From contig DRJN01000273.1 in assembly GCA_011052165.1 (NCBI GenBank), positions 1 through 5,198 on the forward strand: DNA of 5,198 bases, written 5' to 3'. Within the stretch, counting starts at the first letter, position 1. Each line of letters starts with the position of its first letter. The stretch comes from Gammaproteobacteria bacterium (GTDB lineage Bacteria > Pseudomonadota > Gammaproteobacteria > UBA6429 > Thiohalophilaceae). Made by a program: the position numbers and the translations under genes. Below, one piece after another: positions 1-4,653 of this stretch. Below the pieces are notes generated by a model. The model did no database searches. It saw nothing but the letters and a program-made list of their open reading frames with translations, and was not told the DNA's origin.

Positions 1-1
1 C

Positions 2-403
2 GCCAAGGACGTACAGACGCTACGCGCGTTCCTGGAGGCGGAATCCTATCCGGGGCCGTCGCTGATCATCGCCTACAGCCCGTGCATCGCGCATGGCGTG
101 GACTTGGCGAACAACCTGCGCCAGCAGACGCTGGCGGTGAAGAGCGGGCATTGGCCGCTGTTGCGCTATGACCCGCGACGCACCGCGCAGGGAAAGAATC
201 CGCTGCGCCTCGACTACGCCCGCCCGTCGATTCCGTACCGGGACTTCGCCTTGACGGAGGCACGCTTCAGCCTGCTGCAGAAAACGAACCCCGAGAATGC
301 CGAGCGACTTCTGCGCGCCGCACAGGAAGACGCCGATGCGCGTTTCCGGCGCCATGCGCGAGACGCCGGCGTGGATCAGCCGCCCGAACACCCGAAGGAC
401 TGA
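2..403 (+). CDS. nifJ: Pyruvate:ferredoxin (flavodoxin) oxidoreductase, C-terminal fragment
   Basis: The reading frame is open from the window edge and ends at TGA 401-403, giving the last 133 residues of a protein that is normally about 1,170-1,200 residues long. Cytoplasmic enzymes of this family oxidise pyruvate with CoA to acetyl-CoA and CO2 and pass the electrons to ferredoxin or flavodoxin, using thiamine diphosphate and Fe-S clusters. What I recognise is the C-terminal signature: SLIIAYSPCIAHGVDL (fragment residues 20-35), then LRQQTLAVKSGHWPLLRYDP (39-58), NPLRLD (66-71) and a tail with RFSLLQKTNPENAERLL. These follow the family closely (YSxCIAHG, AVxSGHWPLxRYDP). The last 20 or so residues are charged and not conserved. 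The active-site and cluster domains lie upstream, outside the window, so intactness cannot be judged. No clear T-tailed terminator follows. Confidence 0.9.
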   Translation, partial: AKDVQTLRAFLEAESYPGPSLIIAYSPCIAHGVDLANNLRQQTLAVKSGHWPLLRYDPRRTAQGKNPLRLDYARPSIPYRDFALTEARFSLLQKTNPENAERLLRAAQEDADARFRRHARDAGVDQPPEHPKD

Positions 404-494
404 AACGGCTGGTCCGCGCACGCGCTCCGGCCCCGGATCTCCCTCTGTTCCCCTACTTCTCTACAACATGGGCGCGAGAACTATCTTGACACAA

Positions 495-524
495 GGGGGG
501 GGCGGGGGCGGGTGTAAGGGCGGG
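495..524 (+). other. G-rich tract with G-quadruplex potential
   Basis: Five G-runs lie close together: G8 (495-502), G5 (504-508), G3 (510-512), G3 (518-520) and G3 (522-524), separated by single C residues or TGTAA. This fits the usual G-tract and short-loop pattern for an intramolecular G-quadruplex on the + strand. It lies downstream of the nifJ stop and upstream of no intact gene. The eight-G homopolymer is also a likely place for length variation or sequencing error. Folding in vivo is not shown. Confidence 0.5.
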
Positions 525-543
525 TCTCAGACCCGCCCCCTAC
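514..543. repeat. GC-rich palindromic (REP-like) element
   Basis: Perfect 10-bp arms GGGCGGGTCT (518-527) and AGACCCGCCC (529-538) surround a single C. Outer GTA (514-516) and TAC matches extend the symmetry with one or two unpaired bases. The 3' arm can instead pair with an upstream copy, GGGGGCGGGT (504-513) with ACCCGCCCCC (531-540), so two mutually exclusive hairpins are possible. The shape, GC content and intergenic site resemble dispersed REP-type repeats of GC-rich proteobacteria. I cannot show that it is repeated elsewhere from this window. It abuts the truncated end of the integrase remnant and overlaps its final TAG. A transcription terminator is less likely because no T-run follows on either strand. 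Confidence 0.6.
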
Positions 544-846
544 TCGCCTGCACGCCGGACGCGAACCACGCCCTCGGCCCTGGGCGGTTTTCGGCCTAAT
601 ACCGGCTCGTACAAAAAAGAATTGCAGCAAGTGCTTGATTTTACCTCGACGCCGCGACATTCTTCCCCAGAGTCAGATGCGACAGGGAAACGGTCGGTTC
701 CGTAGCCTCCTCTCGTTCGGATGACGCTTGCCATGAAACAGGATGTATCGCTTGATCCACTGAATACAGCACTGCTCGGTTCGGACGCTGTAGCGGCACA
801 CGCGCAACGCATCGTGCACCCAATTCAGCCGGCGGGGTCCGGCCAT
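540..846 (-). pseudogene. Integron-type tyrosine integrase, decayed N-terminal fragment
   Basis: Read on the - strand from ATG 844-846 (GCGAGG upstream), the first frame gives ...VHDALRVCRYSVRTEQ then CCIQWIKRYILFHGKRHPNE. This matches the N-terminal SAM-like core-binding domain of IntI/XerC-type recombinases (HYSxRTEQAYxxWIKRxIxFHGKRHP). One base is missing near 711; the other frame then reads SLSHLTLGKNVAAS, as in the family. A TAA (641-643) stands where the family usually has Gln, followed by NQALAAILF. A second one-base loss in the T-run (A-run 613-618 on +) shifts to LYEPVLG...EGVVRVRRAGE and a TAG at 540-542, which overlaps the palindromic repeat. Only about 110 of the family's roughly 320-340 residues remain, so the whole catalytic domain (R-H-R-Y) is absent. 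It points away from the + strand island, as an integron integrase does relative to its cassettes. It is non-functional. An exact IntI subclass, or a related phage-type integrase, cannot be told apart. Confidence 0.82.
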
Positions 847-910
847 TCCGCGACCTCGCCAAAGTCCTCTTTGAAATTCCGTTTCGGCTACGATATCGCA
901 AATCATCTTC

Positions 911-940
911 TTGATTCACATTGACCGATTTTTTTATGAC
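911..940 (+). promoter_or_regulatory. Possible sigma70-type promoter for the three-gene operon
   Basis: TTGATT (911-916) is followed after 18 bases by TATGAC (935-940), in a locally AT-rich stretch about 70 bp before the ATG at 1008. TTGACC (921-926) is a second -35-like hexamer, but its -10 partner (around 944-950) is poor. No operator repeat is evident. Hexamers like these occur by chance in AT-rich DNA, so this is a weak call. Confidence 0.28.
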
Positions 941-1007
941 GTCGAAATACCGGGTTTGCAATCCGATATTTCGGCCCTCGAATTGTAGTCAACGATAAGA
1001 GGGAGAA

Positions 1008-1634
1008 ATGAGAAAGGTTATCGTAGTTTTTGCAAACTCGGTAAAGCATGGAAAGCACTGCGTCGCAGGAAAAGATGTTCAGACCAAGCAATGGATTCGC
1101 CCCGTAGGCGATTCCGCTGGGGCGGAGCTGGATCACAATCAGTGCACCTGTGTTAATCCTTACGGCAAGTACACAGTGAAACCATTACAGAAAGTAGATA
1201 TAGATCTCTCTGCACACTCTCCATTAGAGAACCAGCCAGAAAACTTTCTTGTCGGAAGTGGCGAATGGACCCAACGGTACAAGATTGAACCTCACGAGGT
1301 TGCTCATTATTTGGACACACCAGATACACTATGGGGAACTGGAAACAGGGTAGATTTTTCTCAGATAGAAAACGGTGTGATAAATATCGAACAGTCGCTA
1401 TACTTGGTAAAAGTTGCAGATCTTGAGATATATAAGAATACGGACAATAAACGGAGAGCGTCATTCTTGTATAATGGCAACAACTATGATCTCGCTGTTA
1501 CTGACCCGAATTTCGAAAACCACGTGCAGAATCCTCAGAATCAAAGCGTTTTGTGTGTGAGCCTTGGCGAAAAATACGATCCAGCGGGTGGAGAAAATTA
1601 TTTTTGTTACAAGATTGTAGCTACGATAATTTGA
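1008..1634 (+). CDS. Dual OB domain-type protein (first gene of island operon)
   Basis: This 208-residue soluble protein has no signal peptide or membrane segment. I recognise the pattern of the small 'dual OB-containing domain' family: an N-terminal MRKVIVVFANSVKHGKHCVAG (1-21), WIRPVGD (29-35), DTLWGTG (106-112), then SLYLVKV (130-136), RRASFLYNG (149-157), YDLAVTDP (160-167) and VLCVSLGEKY (181-190). OB folds usually bind nucleic acid or oligonucleotides, so a role in recognising nucleic acid is plausible but inferred; the family's biochemical activity is unknown to me. The start is supported by AGAGGGAG just upstream of ATG 1008. The stop TGA (1632-1634) lies 9 bases before the next start, and its last base begins that gene's AAGGG ribosome-binding site, so the two are co-transcribed. 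Base composition is much AT-richer than nifJ or cynS, which suggests acquisition. Confidence 0.75.
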   Translation: MRKVIVVFANSVKHGKHCVAGKDVQTKQWIRPVGDSAGAELDHNQCTCVNPYGKYTVKPLQKVDIDLSAHSPLENQPENFLVGSGEWTQRYKIEPHEVAHYLDTPDTLWGTGNRVDFSQIENGVINIEQSLYLVKVADLEIYKNTDNKRRASFLYNGNNYDLAVTDPNFENHVQNPQNQSVLCVSLGEKYDPAGGENYFCYKIVATII

Positions 1635-1643
1635 AGGGCTTAT

Positions 1644-2087
1644 ATGATGAAGACGTATACAATCGGCTTTACGCAAAAGAACGCACAAAAGTTCTTCACT
1701 CTGATCAAGAGTAATCATATAGCCCGAATTGTTGACGTCAGACTGAACAACGTTTCTCAATTGGCAGGTTTTGCAAAACGTGATGATTTGAAATATTTTT
1801 TGTCTGAACTGTGCAGTGTCGACTATATCCAAGCAGAAGAACTAACGCCAACAAATGATATTCTTGATGCCTATAGGAAGAAGGTTATCACTTGGGATGC
1901 GTATGAAGATAAATTTCTAAACCTAATGTCCAAGAGAAATATCGAGCGCACGCTAAATAAATCGATTCTGGATAATGGGTGTTTGCTATGCAGTGAACAC
2001 AAGCCTCACCATTGCCACCGGAGATTGGTTGTAGAATACCTGAACAAGCGATGGGACATGGAAATAGAAGTGGTGCATTTATTATGA
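1644..2087 (+). CDS. DUF488 family protein
   Basis: This 147-residue cytoplasmic protein matches DUF488 throughout: YTIGFT (5-10), the conserved DVR with surrounding IVDVRLNNVSQLAGFAKRDD (29-48), LKYFL (49-53), YEDKFLNLM (87-95), and the C-terminal CLLCSEHKPHHCHR (113-126) with Cys113, Cys116, Cys124 and His125, followed by RLVVEYL. The Cys/His set could bind a metal or form an active site; the enzymatic role of DUF488 is not established. Two adjacent ATGs (1644 and 1647) are possible; AAGGG at 1634-1638 is 5 and 8 bases from them, so the second gives slightly better spacing. The gene is 9 bases after the dual-OB gene and overlaps the next gene by ATGA (2084-2087), indicating translational coupling. 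Full length for the family and apparently intact. Composition is AT-rich like its operon partners. Confidence 0.9.
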   Translation: MMKTYTIGFTQKNAQKFFTLIKSNHIARIVDVRLNNVSQLAGFAKRDDLKYFLSELCSVDYIQAEELTPTNDILDAYRKKVITWDAYEDKFLNLMSKRNIERTLNKSILDNGCLLCSEHKPHHCHRRLVVEYLNKRWDMEIEVVHLL

Positions 2088-2677
2088 GCGTTCAGCACAT
2101 ACCTACCATATTAATCGCCTACCCAAAGAATTTCTTTTGTTATGGGAAGTTCGAGCGAAAAGTCTCGGCAATACTGTCTAATTTATCCGGCTACCACCTG
2201 GCATTCTTGGCGGACTACAACGAATTTGTTTCCAAGTATGTTTCATCAGATACCCGGATTCAAGATTCTCTTTGTCAAGTGGATGAGGAGCATATCGAAG
2301 GGATTACTCATGCAATCATATTTAATGATGGTGAGTCATACGCAAATCTTATCGAGAAGGCGCAGAGGGCAGGAATCAAGTCACGCGTAATAGATGCCGG
2401 TATAACCAAGGTGGTCAATATAGATAAAGGAGAAAAGCATGATGTATATATTGGCCGAGGTTCTAAATGGGGGAACCCTTATGCTATAGGTTTCGACGGT
2501 GACCGTGCCGAGGTGATTCATAAATTCAAATATGATTTTGAGCGAGGATTCTTTAAATTTGGGAAGGAAGAAATTCTCGAGCTGAAAGGAAAAACACTTG
2601 GCTGTCATTGTAAGCCGGCAGCATGTCACGGTGACGTTCTGGCAGAATATCTTAATTCTCTGGATGATGGAGAATAA
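2084..2677 (+). CDS. SLOG-like Rossmann domain fused to DUF4326
   Basis: This 197-residue protein has two parts. Residues 1-108 alternate hydrophobic strands and helices (PTILIAYPKNFF, YHLAFLADYNEFVSKY, THAIIFNDGESYANLIEKAQ, IKSRVID). This resembles a SLOG/YspA-like nucleotide-binding Rossmann domain, but it is divergent and I call it with moderate confidence. Residues 108-191 are a clear DUF4326 domain: TKVVNIDKG, VYIGRGSKWGNP (121-132), AEVIHKFKYDF, LKGKTLGCHCKPAACHGDVL (167-186) with Cys174, His175, Cys176, Cys181 and His182. The ATG at 2084 overlaps the DUF488 stop (ATGA), which decides the start; the frame stays open upstream but that part lies inside the DUF488 gene. SLOG domains in other proteins sense or process nucleotide-derived ligands in conflict systems, so a sensor or effector role is a reasonable inference. 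No reaction is established for DUF4326. Confidence 0.82.
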   Translation: MSVQHIPTILIAYPKNFFCYGKFERKVSAILSNLSGYHLAFLADYNEFVSKYVSSDTRIQDSLCQVDEEHIEGITHAIIFNDGESYANLIEKAQRAGIKSRVIDAGITKVVNIDKGEKHDVYIGRGSKWGNPYAIGFDGDRAEVIHKFKYDFERGFFKFGKEEILELKGKTLGCHCKPAACHGDVLAEYLNSLDDGE

Positions 2678-2723
2678 TCGTCCAGCGATCACACGCCCTC
2701 GGGAAGGAAAAGCGTCGCTCATT

Positions 2724-2757
2724 CCTCGCACTACTTTTTGCGCCCGGTGGTGCGAGG
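2724..2757. repeat. Hairpin: 11-bp inverted repeat downstream of island operon
   Basis: CCTCGCACTAC (2724-2734) pairs with GTGGTGCGAGG (2747-2757) through 11 base pairs, one of them G-T, around a 12-base loop that contains T5. It lies 46 bases after the stop of the SLOG/DUF4326 gene and could attenuate or end its transcript or protect the 3' end. No T-run follows the stem, so it is not a standard intrinsic terminator. The rest of 2678-2851 shows nothing I recognise. Confidence 0.45.
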
Positions 2758-2851
2758 TGTTCGGCTGCCCCACTATGCTCAACTCCCACAACCAGAGATG
2801 GCCTCATGGGGAAGCAATCCGACTGTGACCAAAAATAAAGGGCTGGTATCC

Positions 2852-3166
2852 ATGACGAACAAACGACTTGCACAGATTGAAAGACGCATTGAAAAGATCA
2901 AGACGGAACTGGCCGGGCTGGGTGCAATGCGACCGGGGTCGCTGACCCGGCAATACAAAGATCCCGAGAGCGGGAGCGGGCCCTACTATCAGCTAAGCTA
3001 TACGCTTGATATGAAAAGCCGGACTGAGTATATTCGCCGTGAGTGGGCCAGCGACCTTCGCCGCCAGATCAGGAACTACAAGCAATTCAAGAAACTGAGC
3101 GGCGAATGGATCACGTTGAGCATTGAGCACTCCAGGCTGACGATGAAGCTTGCGCGCAGCCGGTAA
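2852..3166 (+). CDS. Small DUF6788-like protein
   Basis: This basic protein of 104 residues has an N-terminal helix likely to form a coiled coil (KRLAQIERRIEKIKTELAGL, 4-23), then MRPGSLTRQYKDPESGSGPY (26-45), YQLSYT (46-51), KSRTEYIRREWASDLRRQIR (55-74), NYKQFKKL, and EWITLSIEHSRL (85-96). The order resembles DUF6788 proteins (GSLxRQY, GPYxQLSYT, VRxExxxxVRxxIxNYxxFxxL, EWxxLxxExxxL). Many of those carry a Cys motif (CGxPxCxC) between RQY and GPY; here that loop is short and has no cysteine, so this is either a Cys-less subfamily or a deletion. ATG 2852 is chosen because AAAGGG (2837-2842) lies 9 bases upstream and homology begins there; the frame is open further upstream without resemblance to anything. 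Function is unknown. The next gene starts about 22 bases downstream, probably in one operon. GC content is higher than in the preceding three genes. Confidence 0.68.
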   Translation: MTNKRLAQIERRIEKIKTELAGLGAMRPGSLTRQYKDPESGSGPYYQLSYTLDMKSRTEYIRREWASDLRRQIRNYKQFKKLSGEWITLSIEHSRLTMKLARSR

Positions 3167-3188
3167 CCCACAAGTCGTGTCACTCGCC

Positions 3189-3580
3189 ATGAACCAAAAA
3201 TCGGAAGACAGCGTATTCGAGAATAATCCTTTCATCGACGGCTTGTTTGAGTGGATGGACTCGCCCCGCGGCCAACTTTCCGATGAAGTGAGGGAGGCCG
3301 CTTGGCATCGCTTGGGAAAGGTGGAGGTTGACATCACGCATCGTAAGCTCGTCTGGGAAGATGGAAGAAGGCTCTCTATCGGTGAGTCTGTGCAACGAAT
3401 CCAGGCTGATTATCCGGACTTTCCGGTCGAACTGCTCGAAACCCATCTCATCTCATCGCCTGGCTCGAAATGGAATTTGCGCCCGAGACCTATTCCCAAG
3501 AACAACTGGACGGACTGGATCGGCTCGCAGAGAAGTGGGTTAACGACCATTACGGCCAGCGTCAGACAGGGTTAAAATAG
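3189..3580 (+). pseudogene. Small conserved hypothetical gene, frameshifted by a 5-bp duplication
   Basis: From ATG 3189 (GTG 3177 is an alternative) the frame reads MNQKSEDSVFENNPFIDGLF, EWMDSPRGQLSDEVREAAWH and continues to ...DYPDFPVELLETHLI, then an unconvincing Arg/Pro/Thr-rich tail to TAA 3573-3575. At 3444-3458 the DNA is CATCT CATCT CATCG. Removing one 5-base unit joins ETHLI to AWLEMEFAPETYSQEQLDGL, DRLAEKWVNDHYG and a TAG at 3578-3580, giving 128 residues with an acidic, helical C-terminus that looks far more natural. I infer that a tandem duplication broke the gene. I do not know its function; the FEWMDSPxGQ and LxWxDGxRLS patterns suggest a small accessory protein family found in proteobacteria. 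It follows the DUF6788-like gene closely and may be its partner. A sequencing or assembly error in the short repeat is the alternative. Confidence 0.72.
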
Positions 3581-3660
3581 CGGAGAACTCGGTACTCTTA
3601 AGTTAATCGGGCCAAGGTATTTCTCCGCGTAGCGGCTTCGCCCGACAAGGCCCATTAACT
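3580..3660. repeat. Two interleaved inverted repeats
   Basis: The first pair is GCGGAGAA (3580-3587) with TTCTCCGC (3621-3628). The second is AGTTAATCGGGCC (3601-3613) with GGCCCATTAACT (3649-3660), perfect apart from one extra C. The arms interleave, so the two stems are either alternatives or would form a pseudoknot. The last arm contains the left core of the attC-like site. No coding potential is apparent in 3581-3732. Confidence 0.55.
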
Positions 3661-3721
3661 CGGACAGCCAAAAGCTACATTGCGCTTCGCTTCTGCCTTC
3701 CGGTTGTGCGCGACGTTAGGC
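3653..3721 (+). repeat. Probable attC recombination site (cassette boundary)
   Basis: The 69-bp candidate ends in GTTAGGC (3715-3721), an exact match to the R' core GTTRRRY. The opposite end CATTAAC (3653-3659) shares the essential AAC and pairs with GTTA, but it departs from RYYYAAC in its first bases. Inside, ACAGCC (3664-3669) pairs with GGTTGT (3702-3707) as L''/L' with one wobble, after spacers of 4 and 7 bases. The central loop has further short self-complementarity (GCG-CTT-CGC, 3682-3690). Length and layout fit attC sites (about 55-140 bp). The next gene starts 25 bases after the core, as in a typical gene cassette. The integrase remnant at 540-846 supports the reading; no second attC was found to close the array. 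Confidence 0.55.
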
Positions 3722-3746
3722 ATTCGGCATCATATGAGGTGGTTTT

Positions 3747-4166
3747 ATGATTTGGACATTCGAAATTGAGCTTCTCTTTGGTGCCTATGCAAAAGATGGT
3801 TGGCACGTAACAATTGAAATTGACTCCACATCAACCCTTGAAACACTCCATTTTGTAATTCAGAAAGCAGTGGAATTCAATAACGACCATCTGTATGAGT
3901 TTTATATTTCGCGGACAGAAAGGAGTCGCGATCGAGTTGTCCTTGATGATGAAAATGAAAGAATATATAGCACAACATTAGAGAACTTATATCCATTAGA
4001 AAAGGGAAGGAAGCTATATTATATGTTTGATTACGGAGACAGTTGGTTGTTCAAGATAACCAAAAGCCGTAAAAAACCGCAGGAACCGAAACGCGGTAAA
4101 AAATATCCAATAATTGTTGGCGAGGCAGGTAAAAAACCAGAGCAGTATCCGGAATGTGAAGAGTGA
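3747..4166 (+). CDS. Plasmid pRiA4b ORF-3-like family protein
   Basis: This 139-residue cytoplasmic protein shows the main features of the PRiA4_ORF3 family: an N-terminal strand region (TFEIELLFGAYAKDGWHVTI), TLETLHFVIQKAVEFNNDHL (30-49) then YEFYI (50-54), matching the family's LHxxIQxAxxWxNxHLxEF, and the signature YYMFDYGDSWLFKI (91-104). It ends KYPIIVGEAGKKPEQYPECE, shorter than members that continue past the CPPED-type motif, and may be naturally short. Molecular function of the family is unknown; members are common on plasmids, in mobile elements and in integron cassettes. GAGGT (3736-3740) is 6 bases from ATG 3747 and supports this start over the in-frame-less ATG at 3733. It follows directly after the attC-like core and is AT-rich and lysine-rich, so it is probably a captured cassette gene. 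It converges on cynS. Confidence 0.86.
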   Translation: MIWTFEIELLFGAYAKDGWHVTIEIDSTSTLETLHFVIQKAVEFNNDHLYEFYISRTERSRDRVVLDDENERIYSTTLENLYPLEKGRKLYYMFDYGDSWLFKITKSRKKPQEPKRGKKYPIIVGEAGKKPEQYPECEE

Positions 4167-4167
4167 A

Positions 4168-4208
4168 ATGCCCGGCCCGGCCAACACCCGGGAAATGCGG
4201 GCCGGCAT
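4168..4208. terminator. Stable hairpin between convergent genes, possible bidirectional terminator
   Basis: ATGCCCGGCCCG (4168-4179) pairs with CGGGCCGGCAT (4198-4208), with one bulged C and an 18-base loop that itself contains CCCGGG. It starts one base after the stop codon of the pRiA4b-like gene and ends just beyond the 3' end of cynS. The place between converging genes suggests a shared transcription end or 3' stabiliser. No T-run follows on the + strand, so an intrinsic terminator is uncertain. Confidence 0.45.
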
Positions 4209-4224
4209 CGGTTACCATTTCTTA

Positions 4225-4653
4225 TTAAGGAAAAAACTTTCCGGGCAGGATCACCTTGCCCCGATCTCCTTTGGGATCGGCCCTCTTTTCCACCTTTATC
4301 GTGAAATCGATCGCGCTCATGATGCCGTCACCAAACTTCTCGTGGATAACGGCCTTCAGTGGCATCCCATAGGCCTGCATGATCTCGTAGAAGCGATAGA
4401 TCAGGGGGTCGGTCGGCACCACCTGCCCCAGCCCCTTCAACGGGCACGCACACAATTCCGCCGTGGTCGCAGGATCCACGCCCAACGCGGACGCCAACTC
4501 ACGCGCCTCGTCTCCGGATGCACTGGCCTGCCGGAACAGTATGGCGGCCACCCATATCTCATCGCGTCCGATCCGCTTCCCGAGTTCGGCGAAGCTCAAG
4601 CCTTTTTCCGTCTTGGCCTCCAGCAGCCGTTCGGCGAGGTCCGGTAGGTTCAT
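4225..4653 (-). CDS. cynS: Cyanate hydratase (cyanase), C-terminus slightly truncated
   Basis: Cyanase turns cyanate plus bicarbonate into carbamate and CO2; carbamate then decays to ammonia and CO2, so the enzyme detoxifies cyanate and provides nitrogen. The 142 residues match the family end to end. An N-terminal helical, DNA-binding-like domain (LAERLLEAKTEKGLSFAELG) is followed by the catalytic domain VVPTDPLIYRFYEIMQAYG and HEKFGDGIMSAIDF. Catalytic Arg87, Glu90 and Ser113 correspond to Arg96, Glu99 and Ser122 of the E. coli enzyme. ATG 4651-4653 is chosen because GGAGG lies 7 bases upstream and homology begins there; the frame is open further to a GTG at 4927-4929 but that part resembles nothing. 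The protein ends GKFFP and then TAATAAG. Deleting one A gives PYKKW-stop (TAA at 4212-4214), the usual C-terminal ending in many bacterial homologues, so a one-base insertion (or sequencing error) removed four residues. The core active site is intact and activity is likely kept. Confidence 0.96.
   Translation of the reverse strand: MNLPDLAERLLEAKTEKGLSFAELGKRIGRDEIWVAAILFRQASASGDEARELASALGVDPATTAELCACPLKGLGQVVPTDPLIYRFYEIMQAYGMPLKAVIHEKFGDGIMSAIDFTIKVEKRADPKGDRGKVILPGKFFP

Noticed and set aside
66..421. Open frames on the - strand and a second + frame over the nifJ end
   Set aside because: They are shadows of the GC-rich nifJ coding frame; their translations are Arg/Pro/Ala-rich with no family pattern.
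426..437. Small palindrome TCCGG-CC-CCGGA after nifJ as a terminator
   Set aside because: A two-base loop and no T-run make it a poor terminator; likely chance in GC-rich sequence.
721..924. A 67-codon + strand open frame
   Set aside because: It lies antisense to the integrase remnant and has no ribosome-binding site or recognisable protein pattern.
847..1007. An attI site expected beside an integron integrase
   Set aside because: I found no GTTRRRY core or direct-repeat arrangement here; attI may be lost or too degenerate to see.
2738..2851. Upstream extension of the DUF6788-like gene to 2738
   Set aside because: Family resemblance and the AAAGGG site both support ATG 2852; the extension reads as random sequence overlapping the hairpin.
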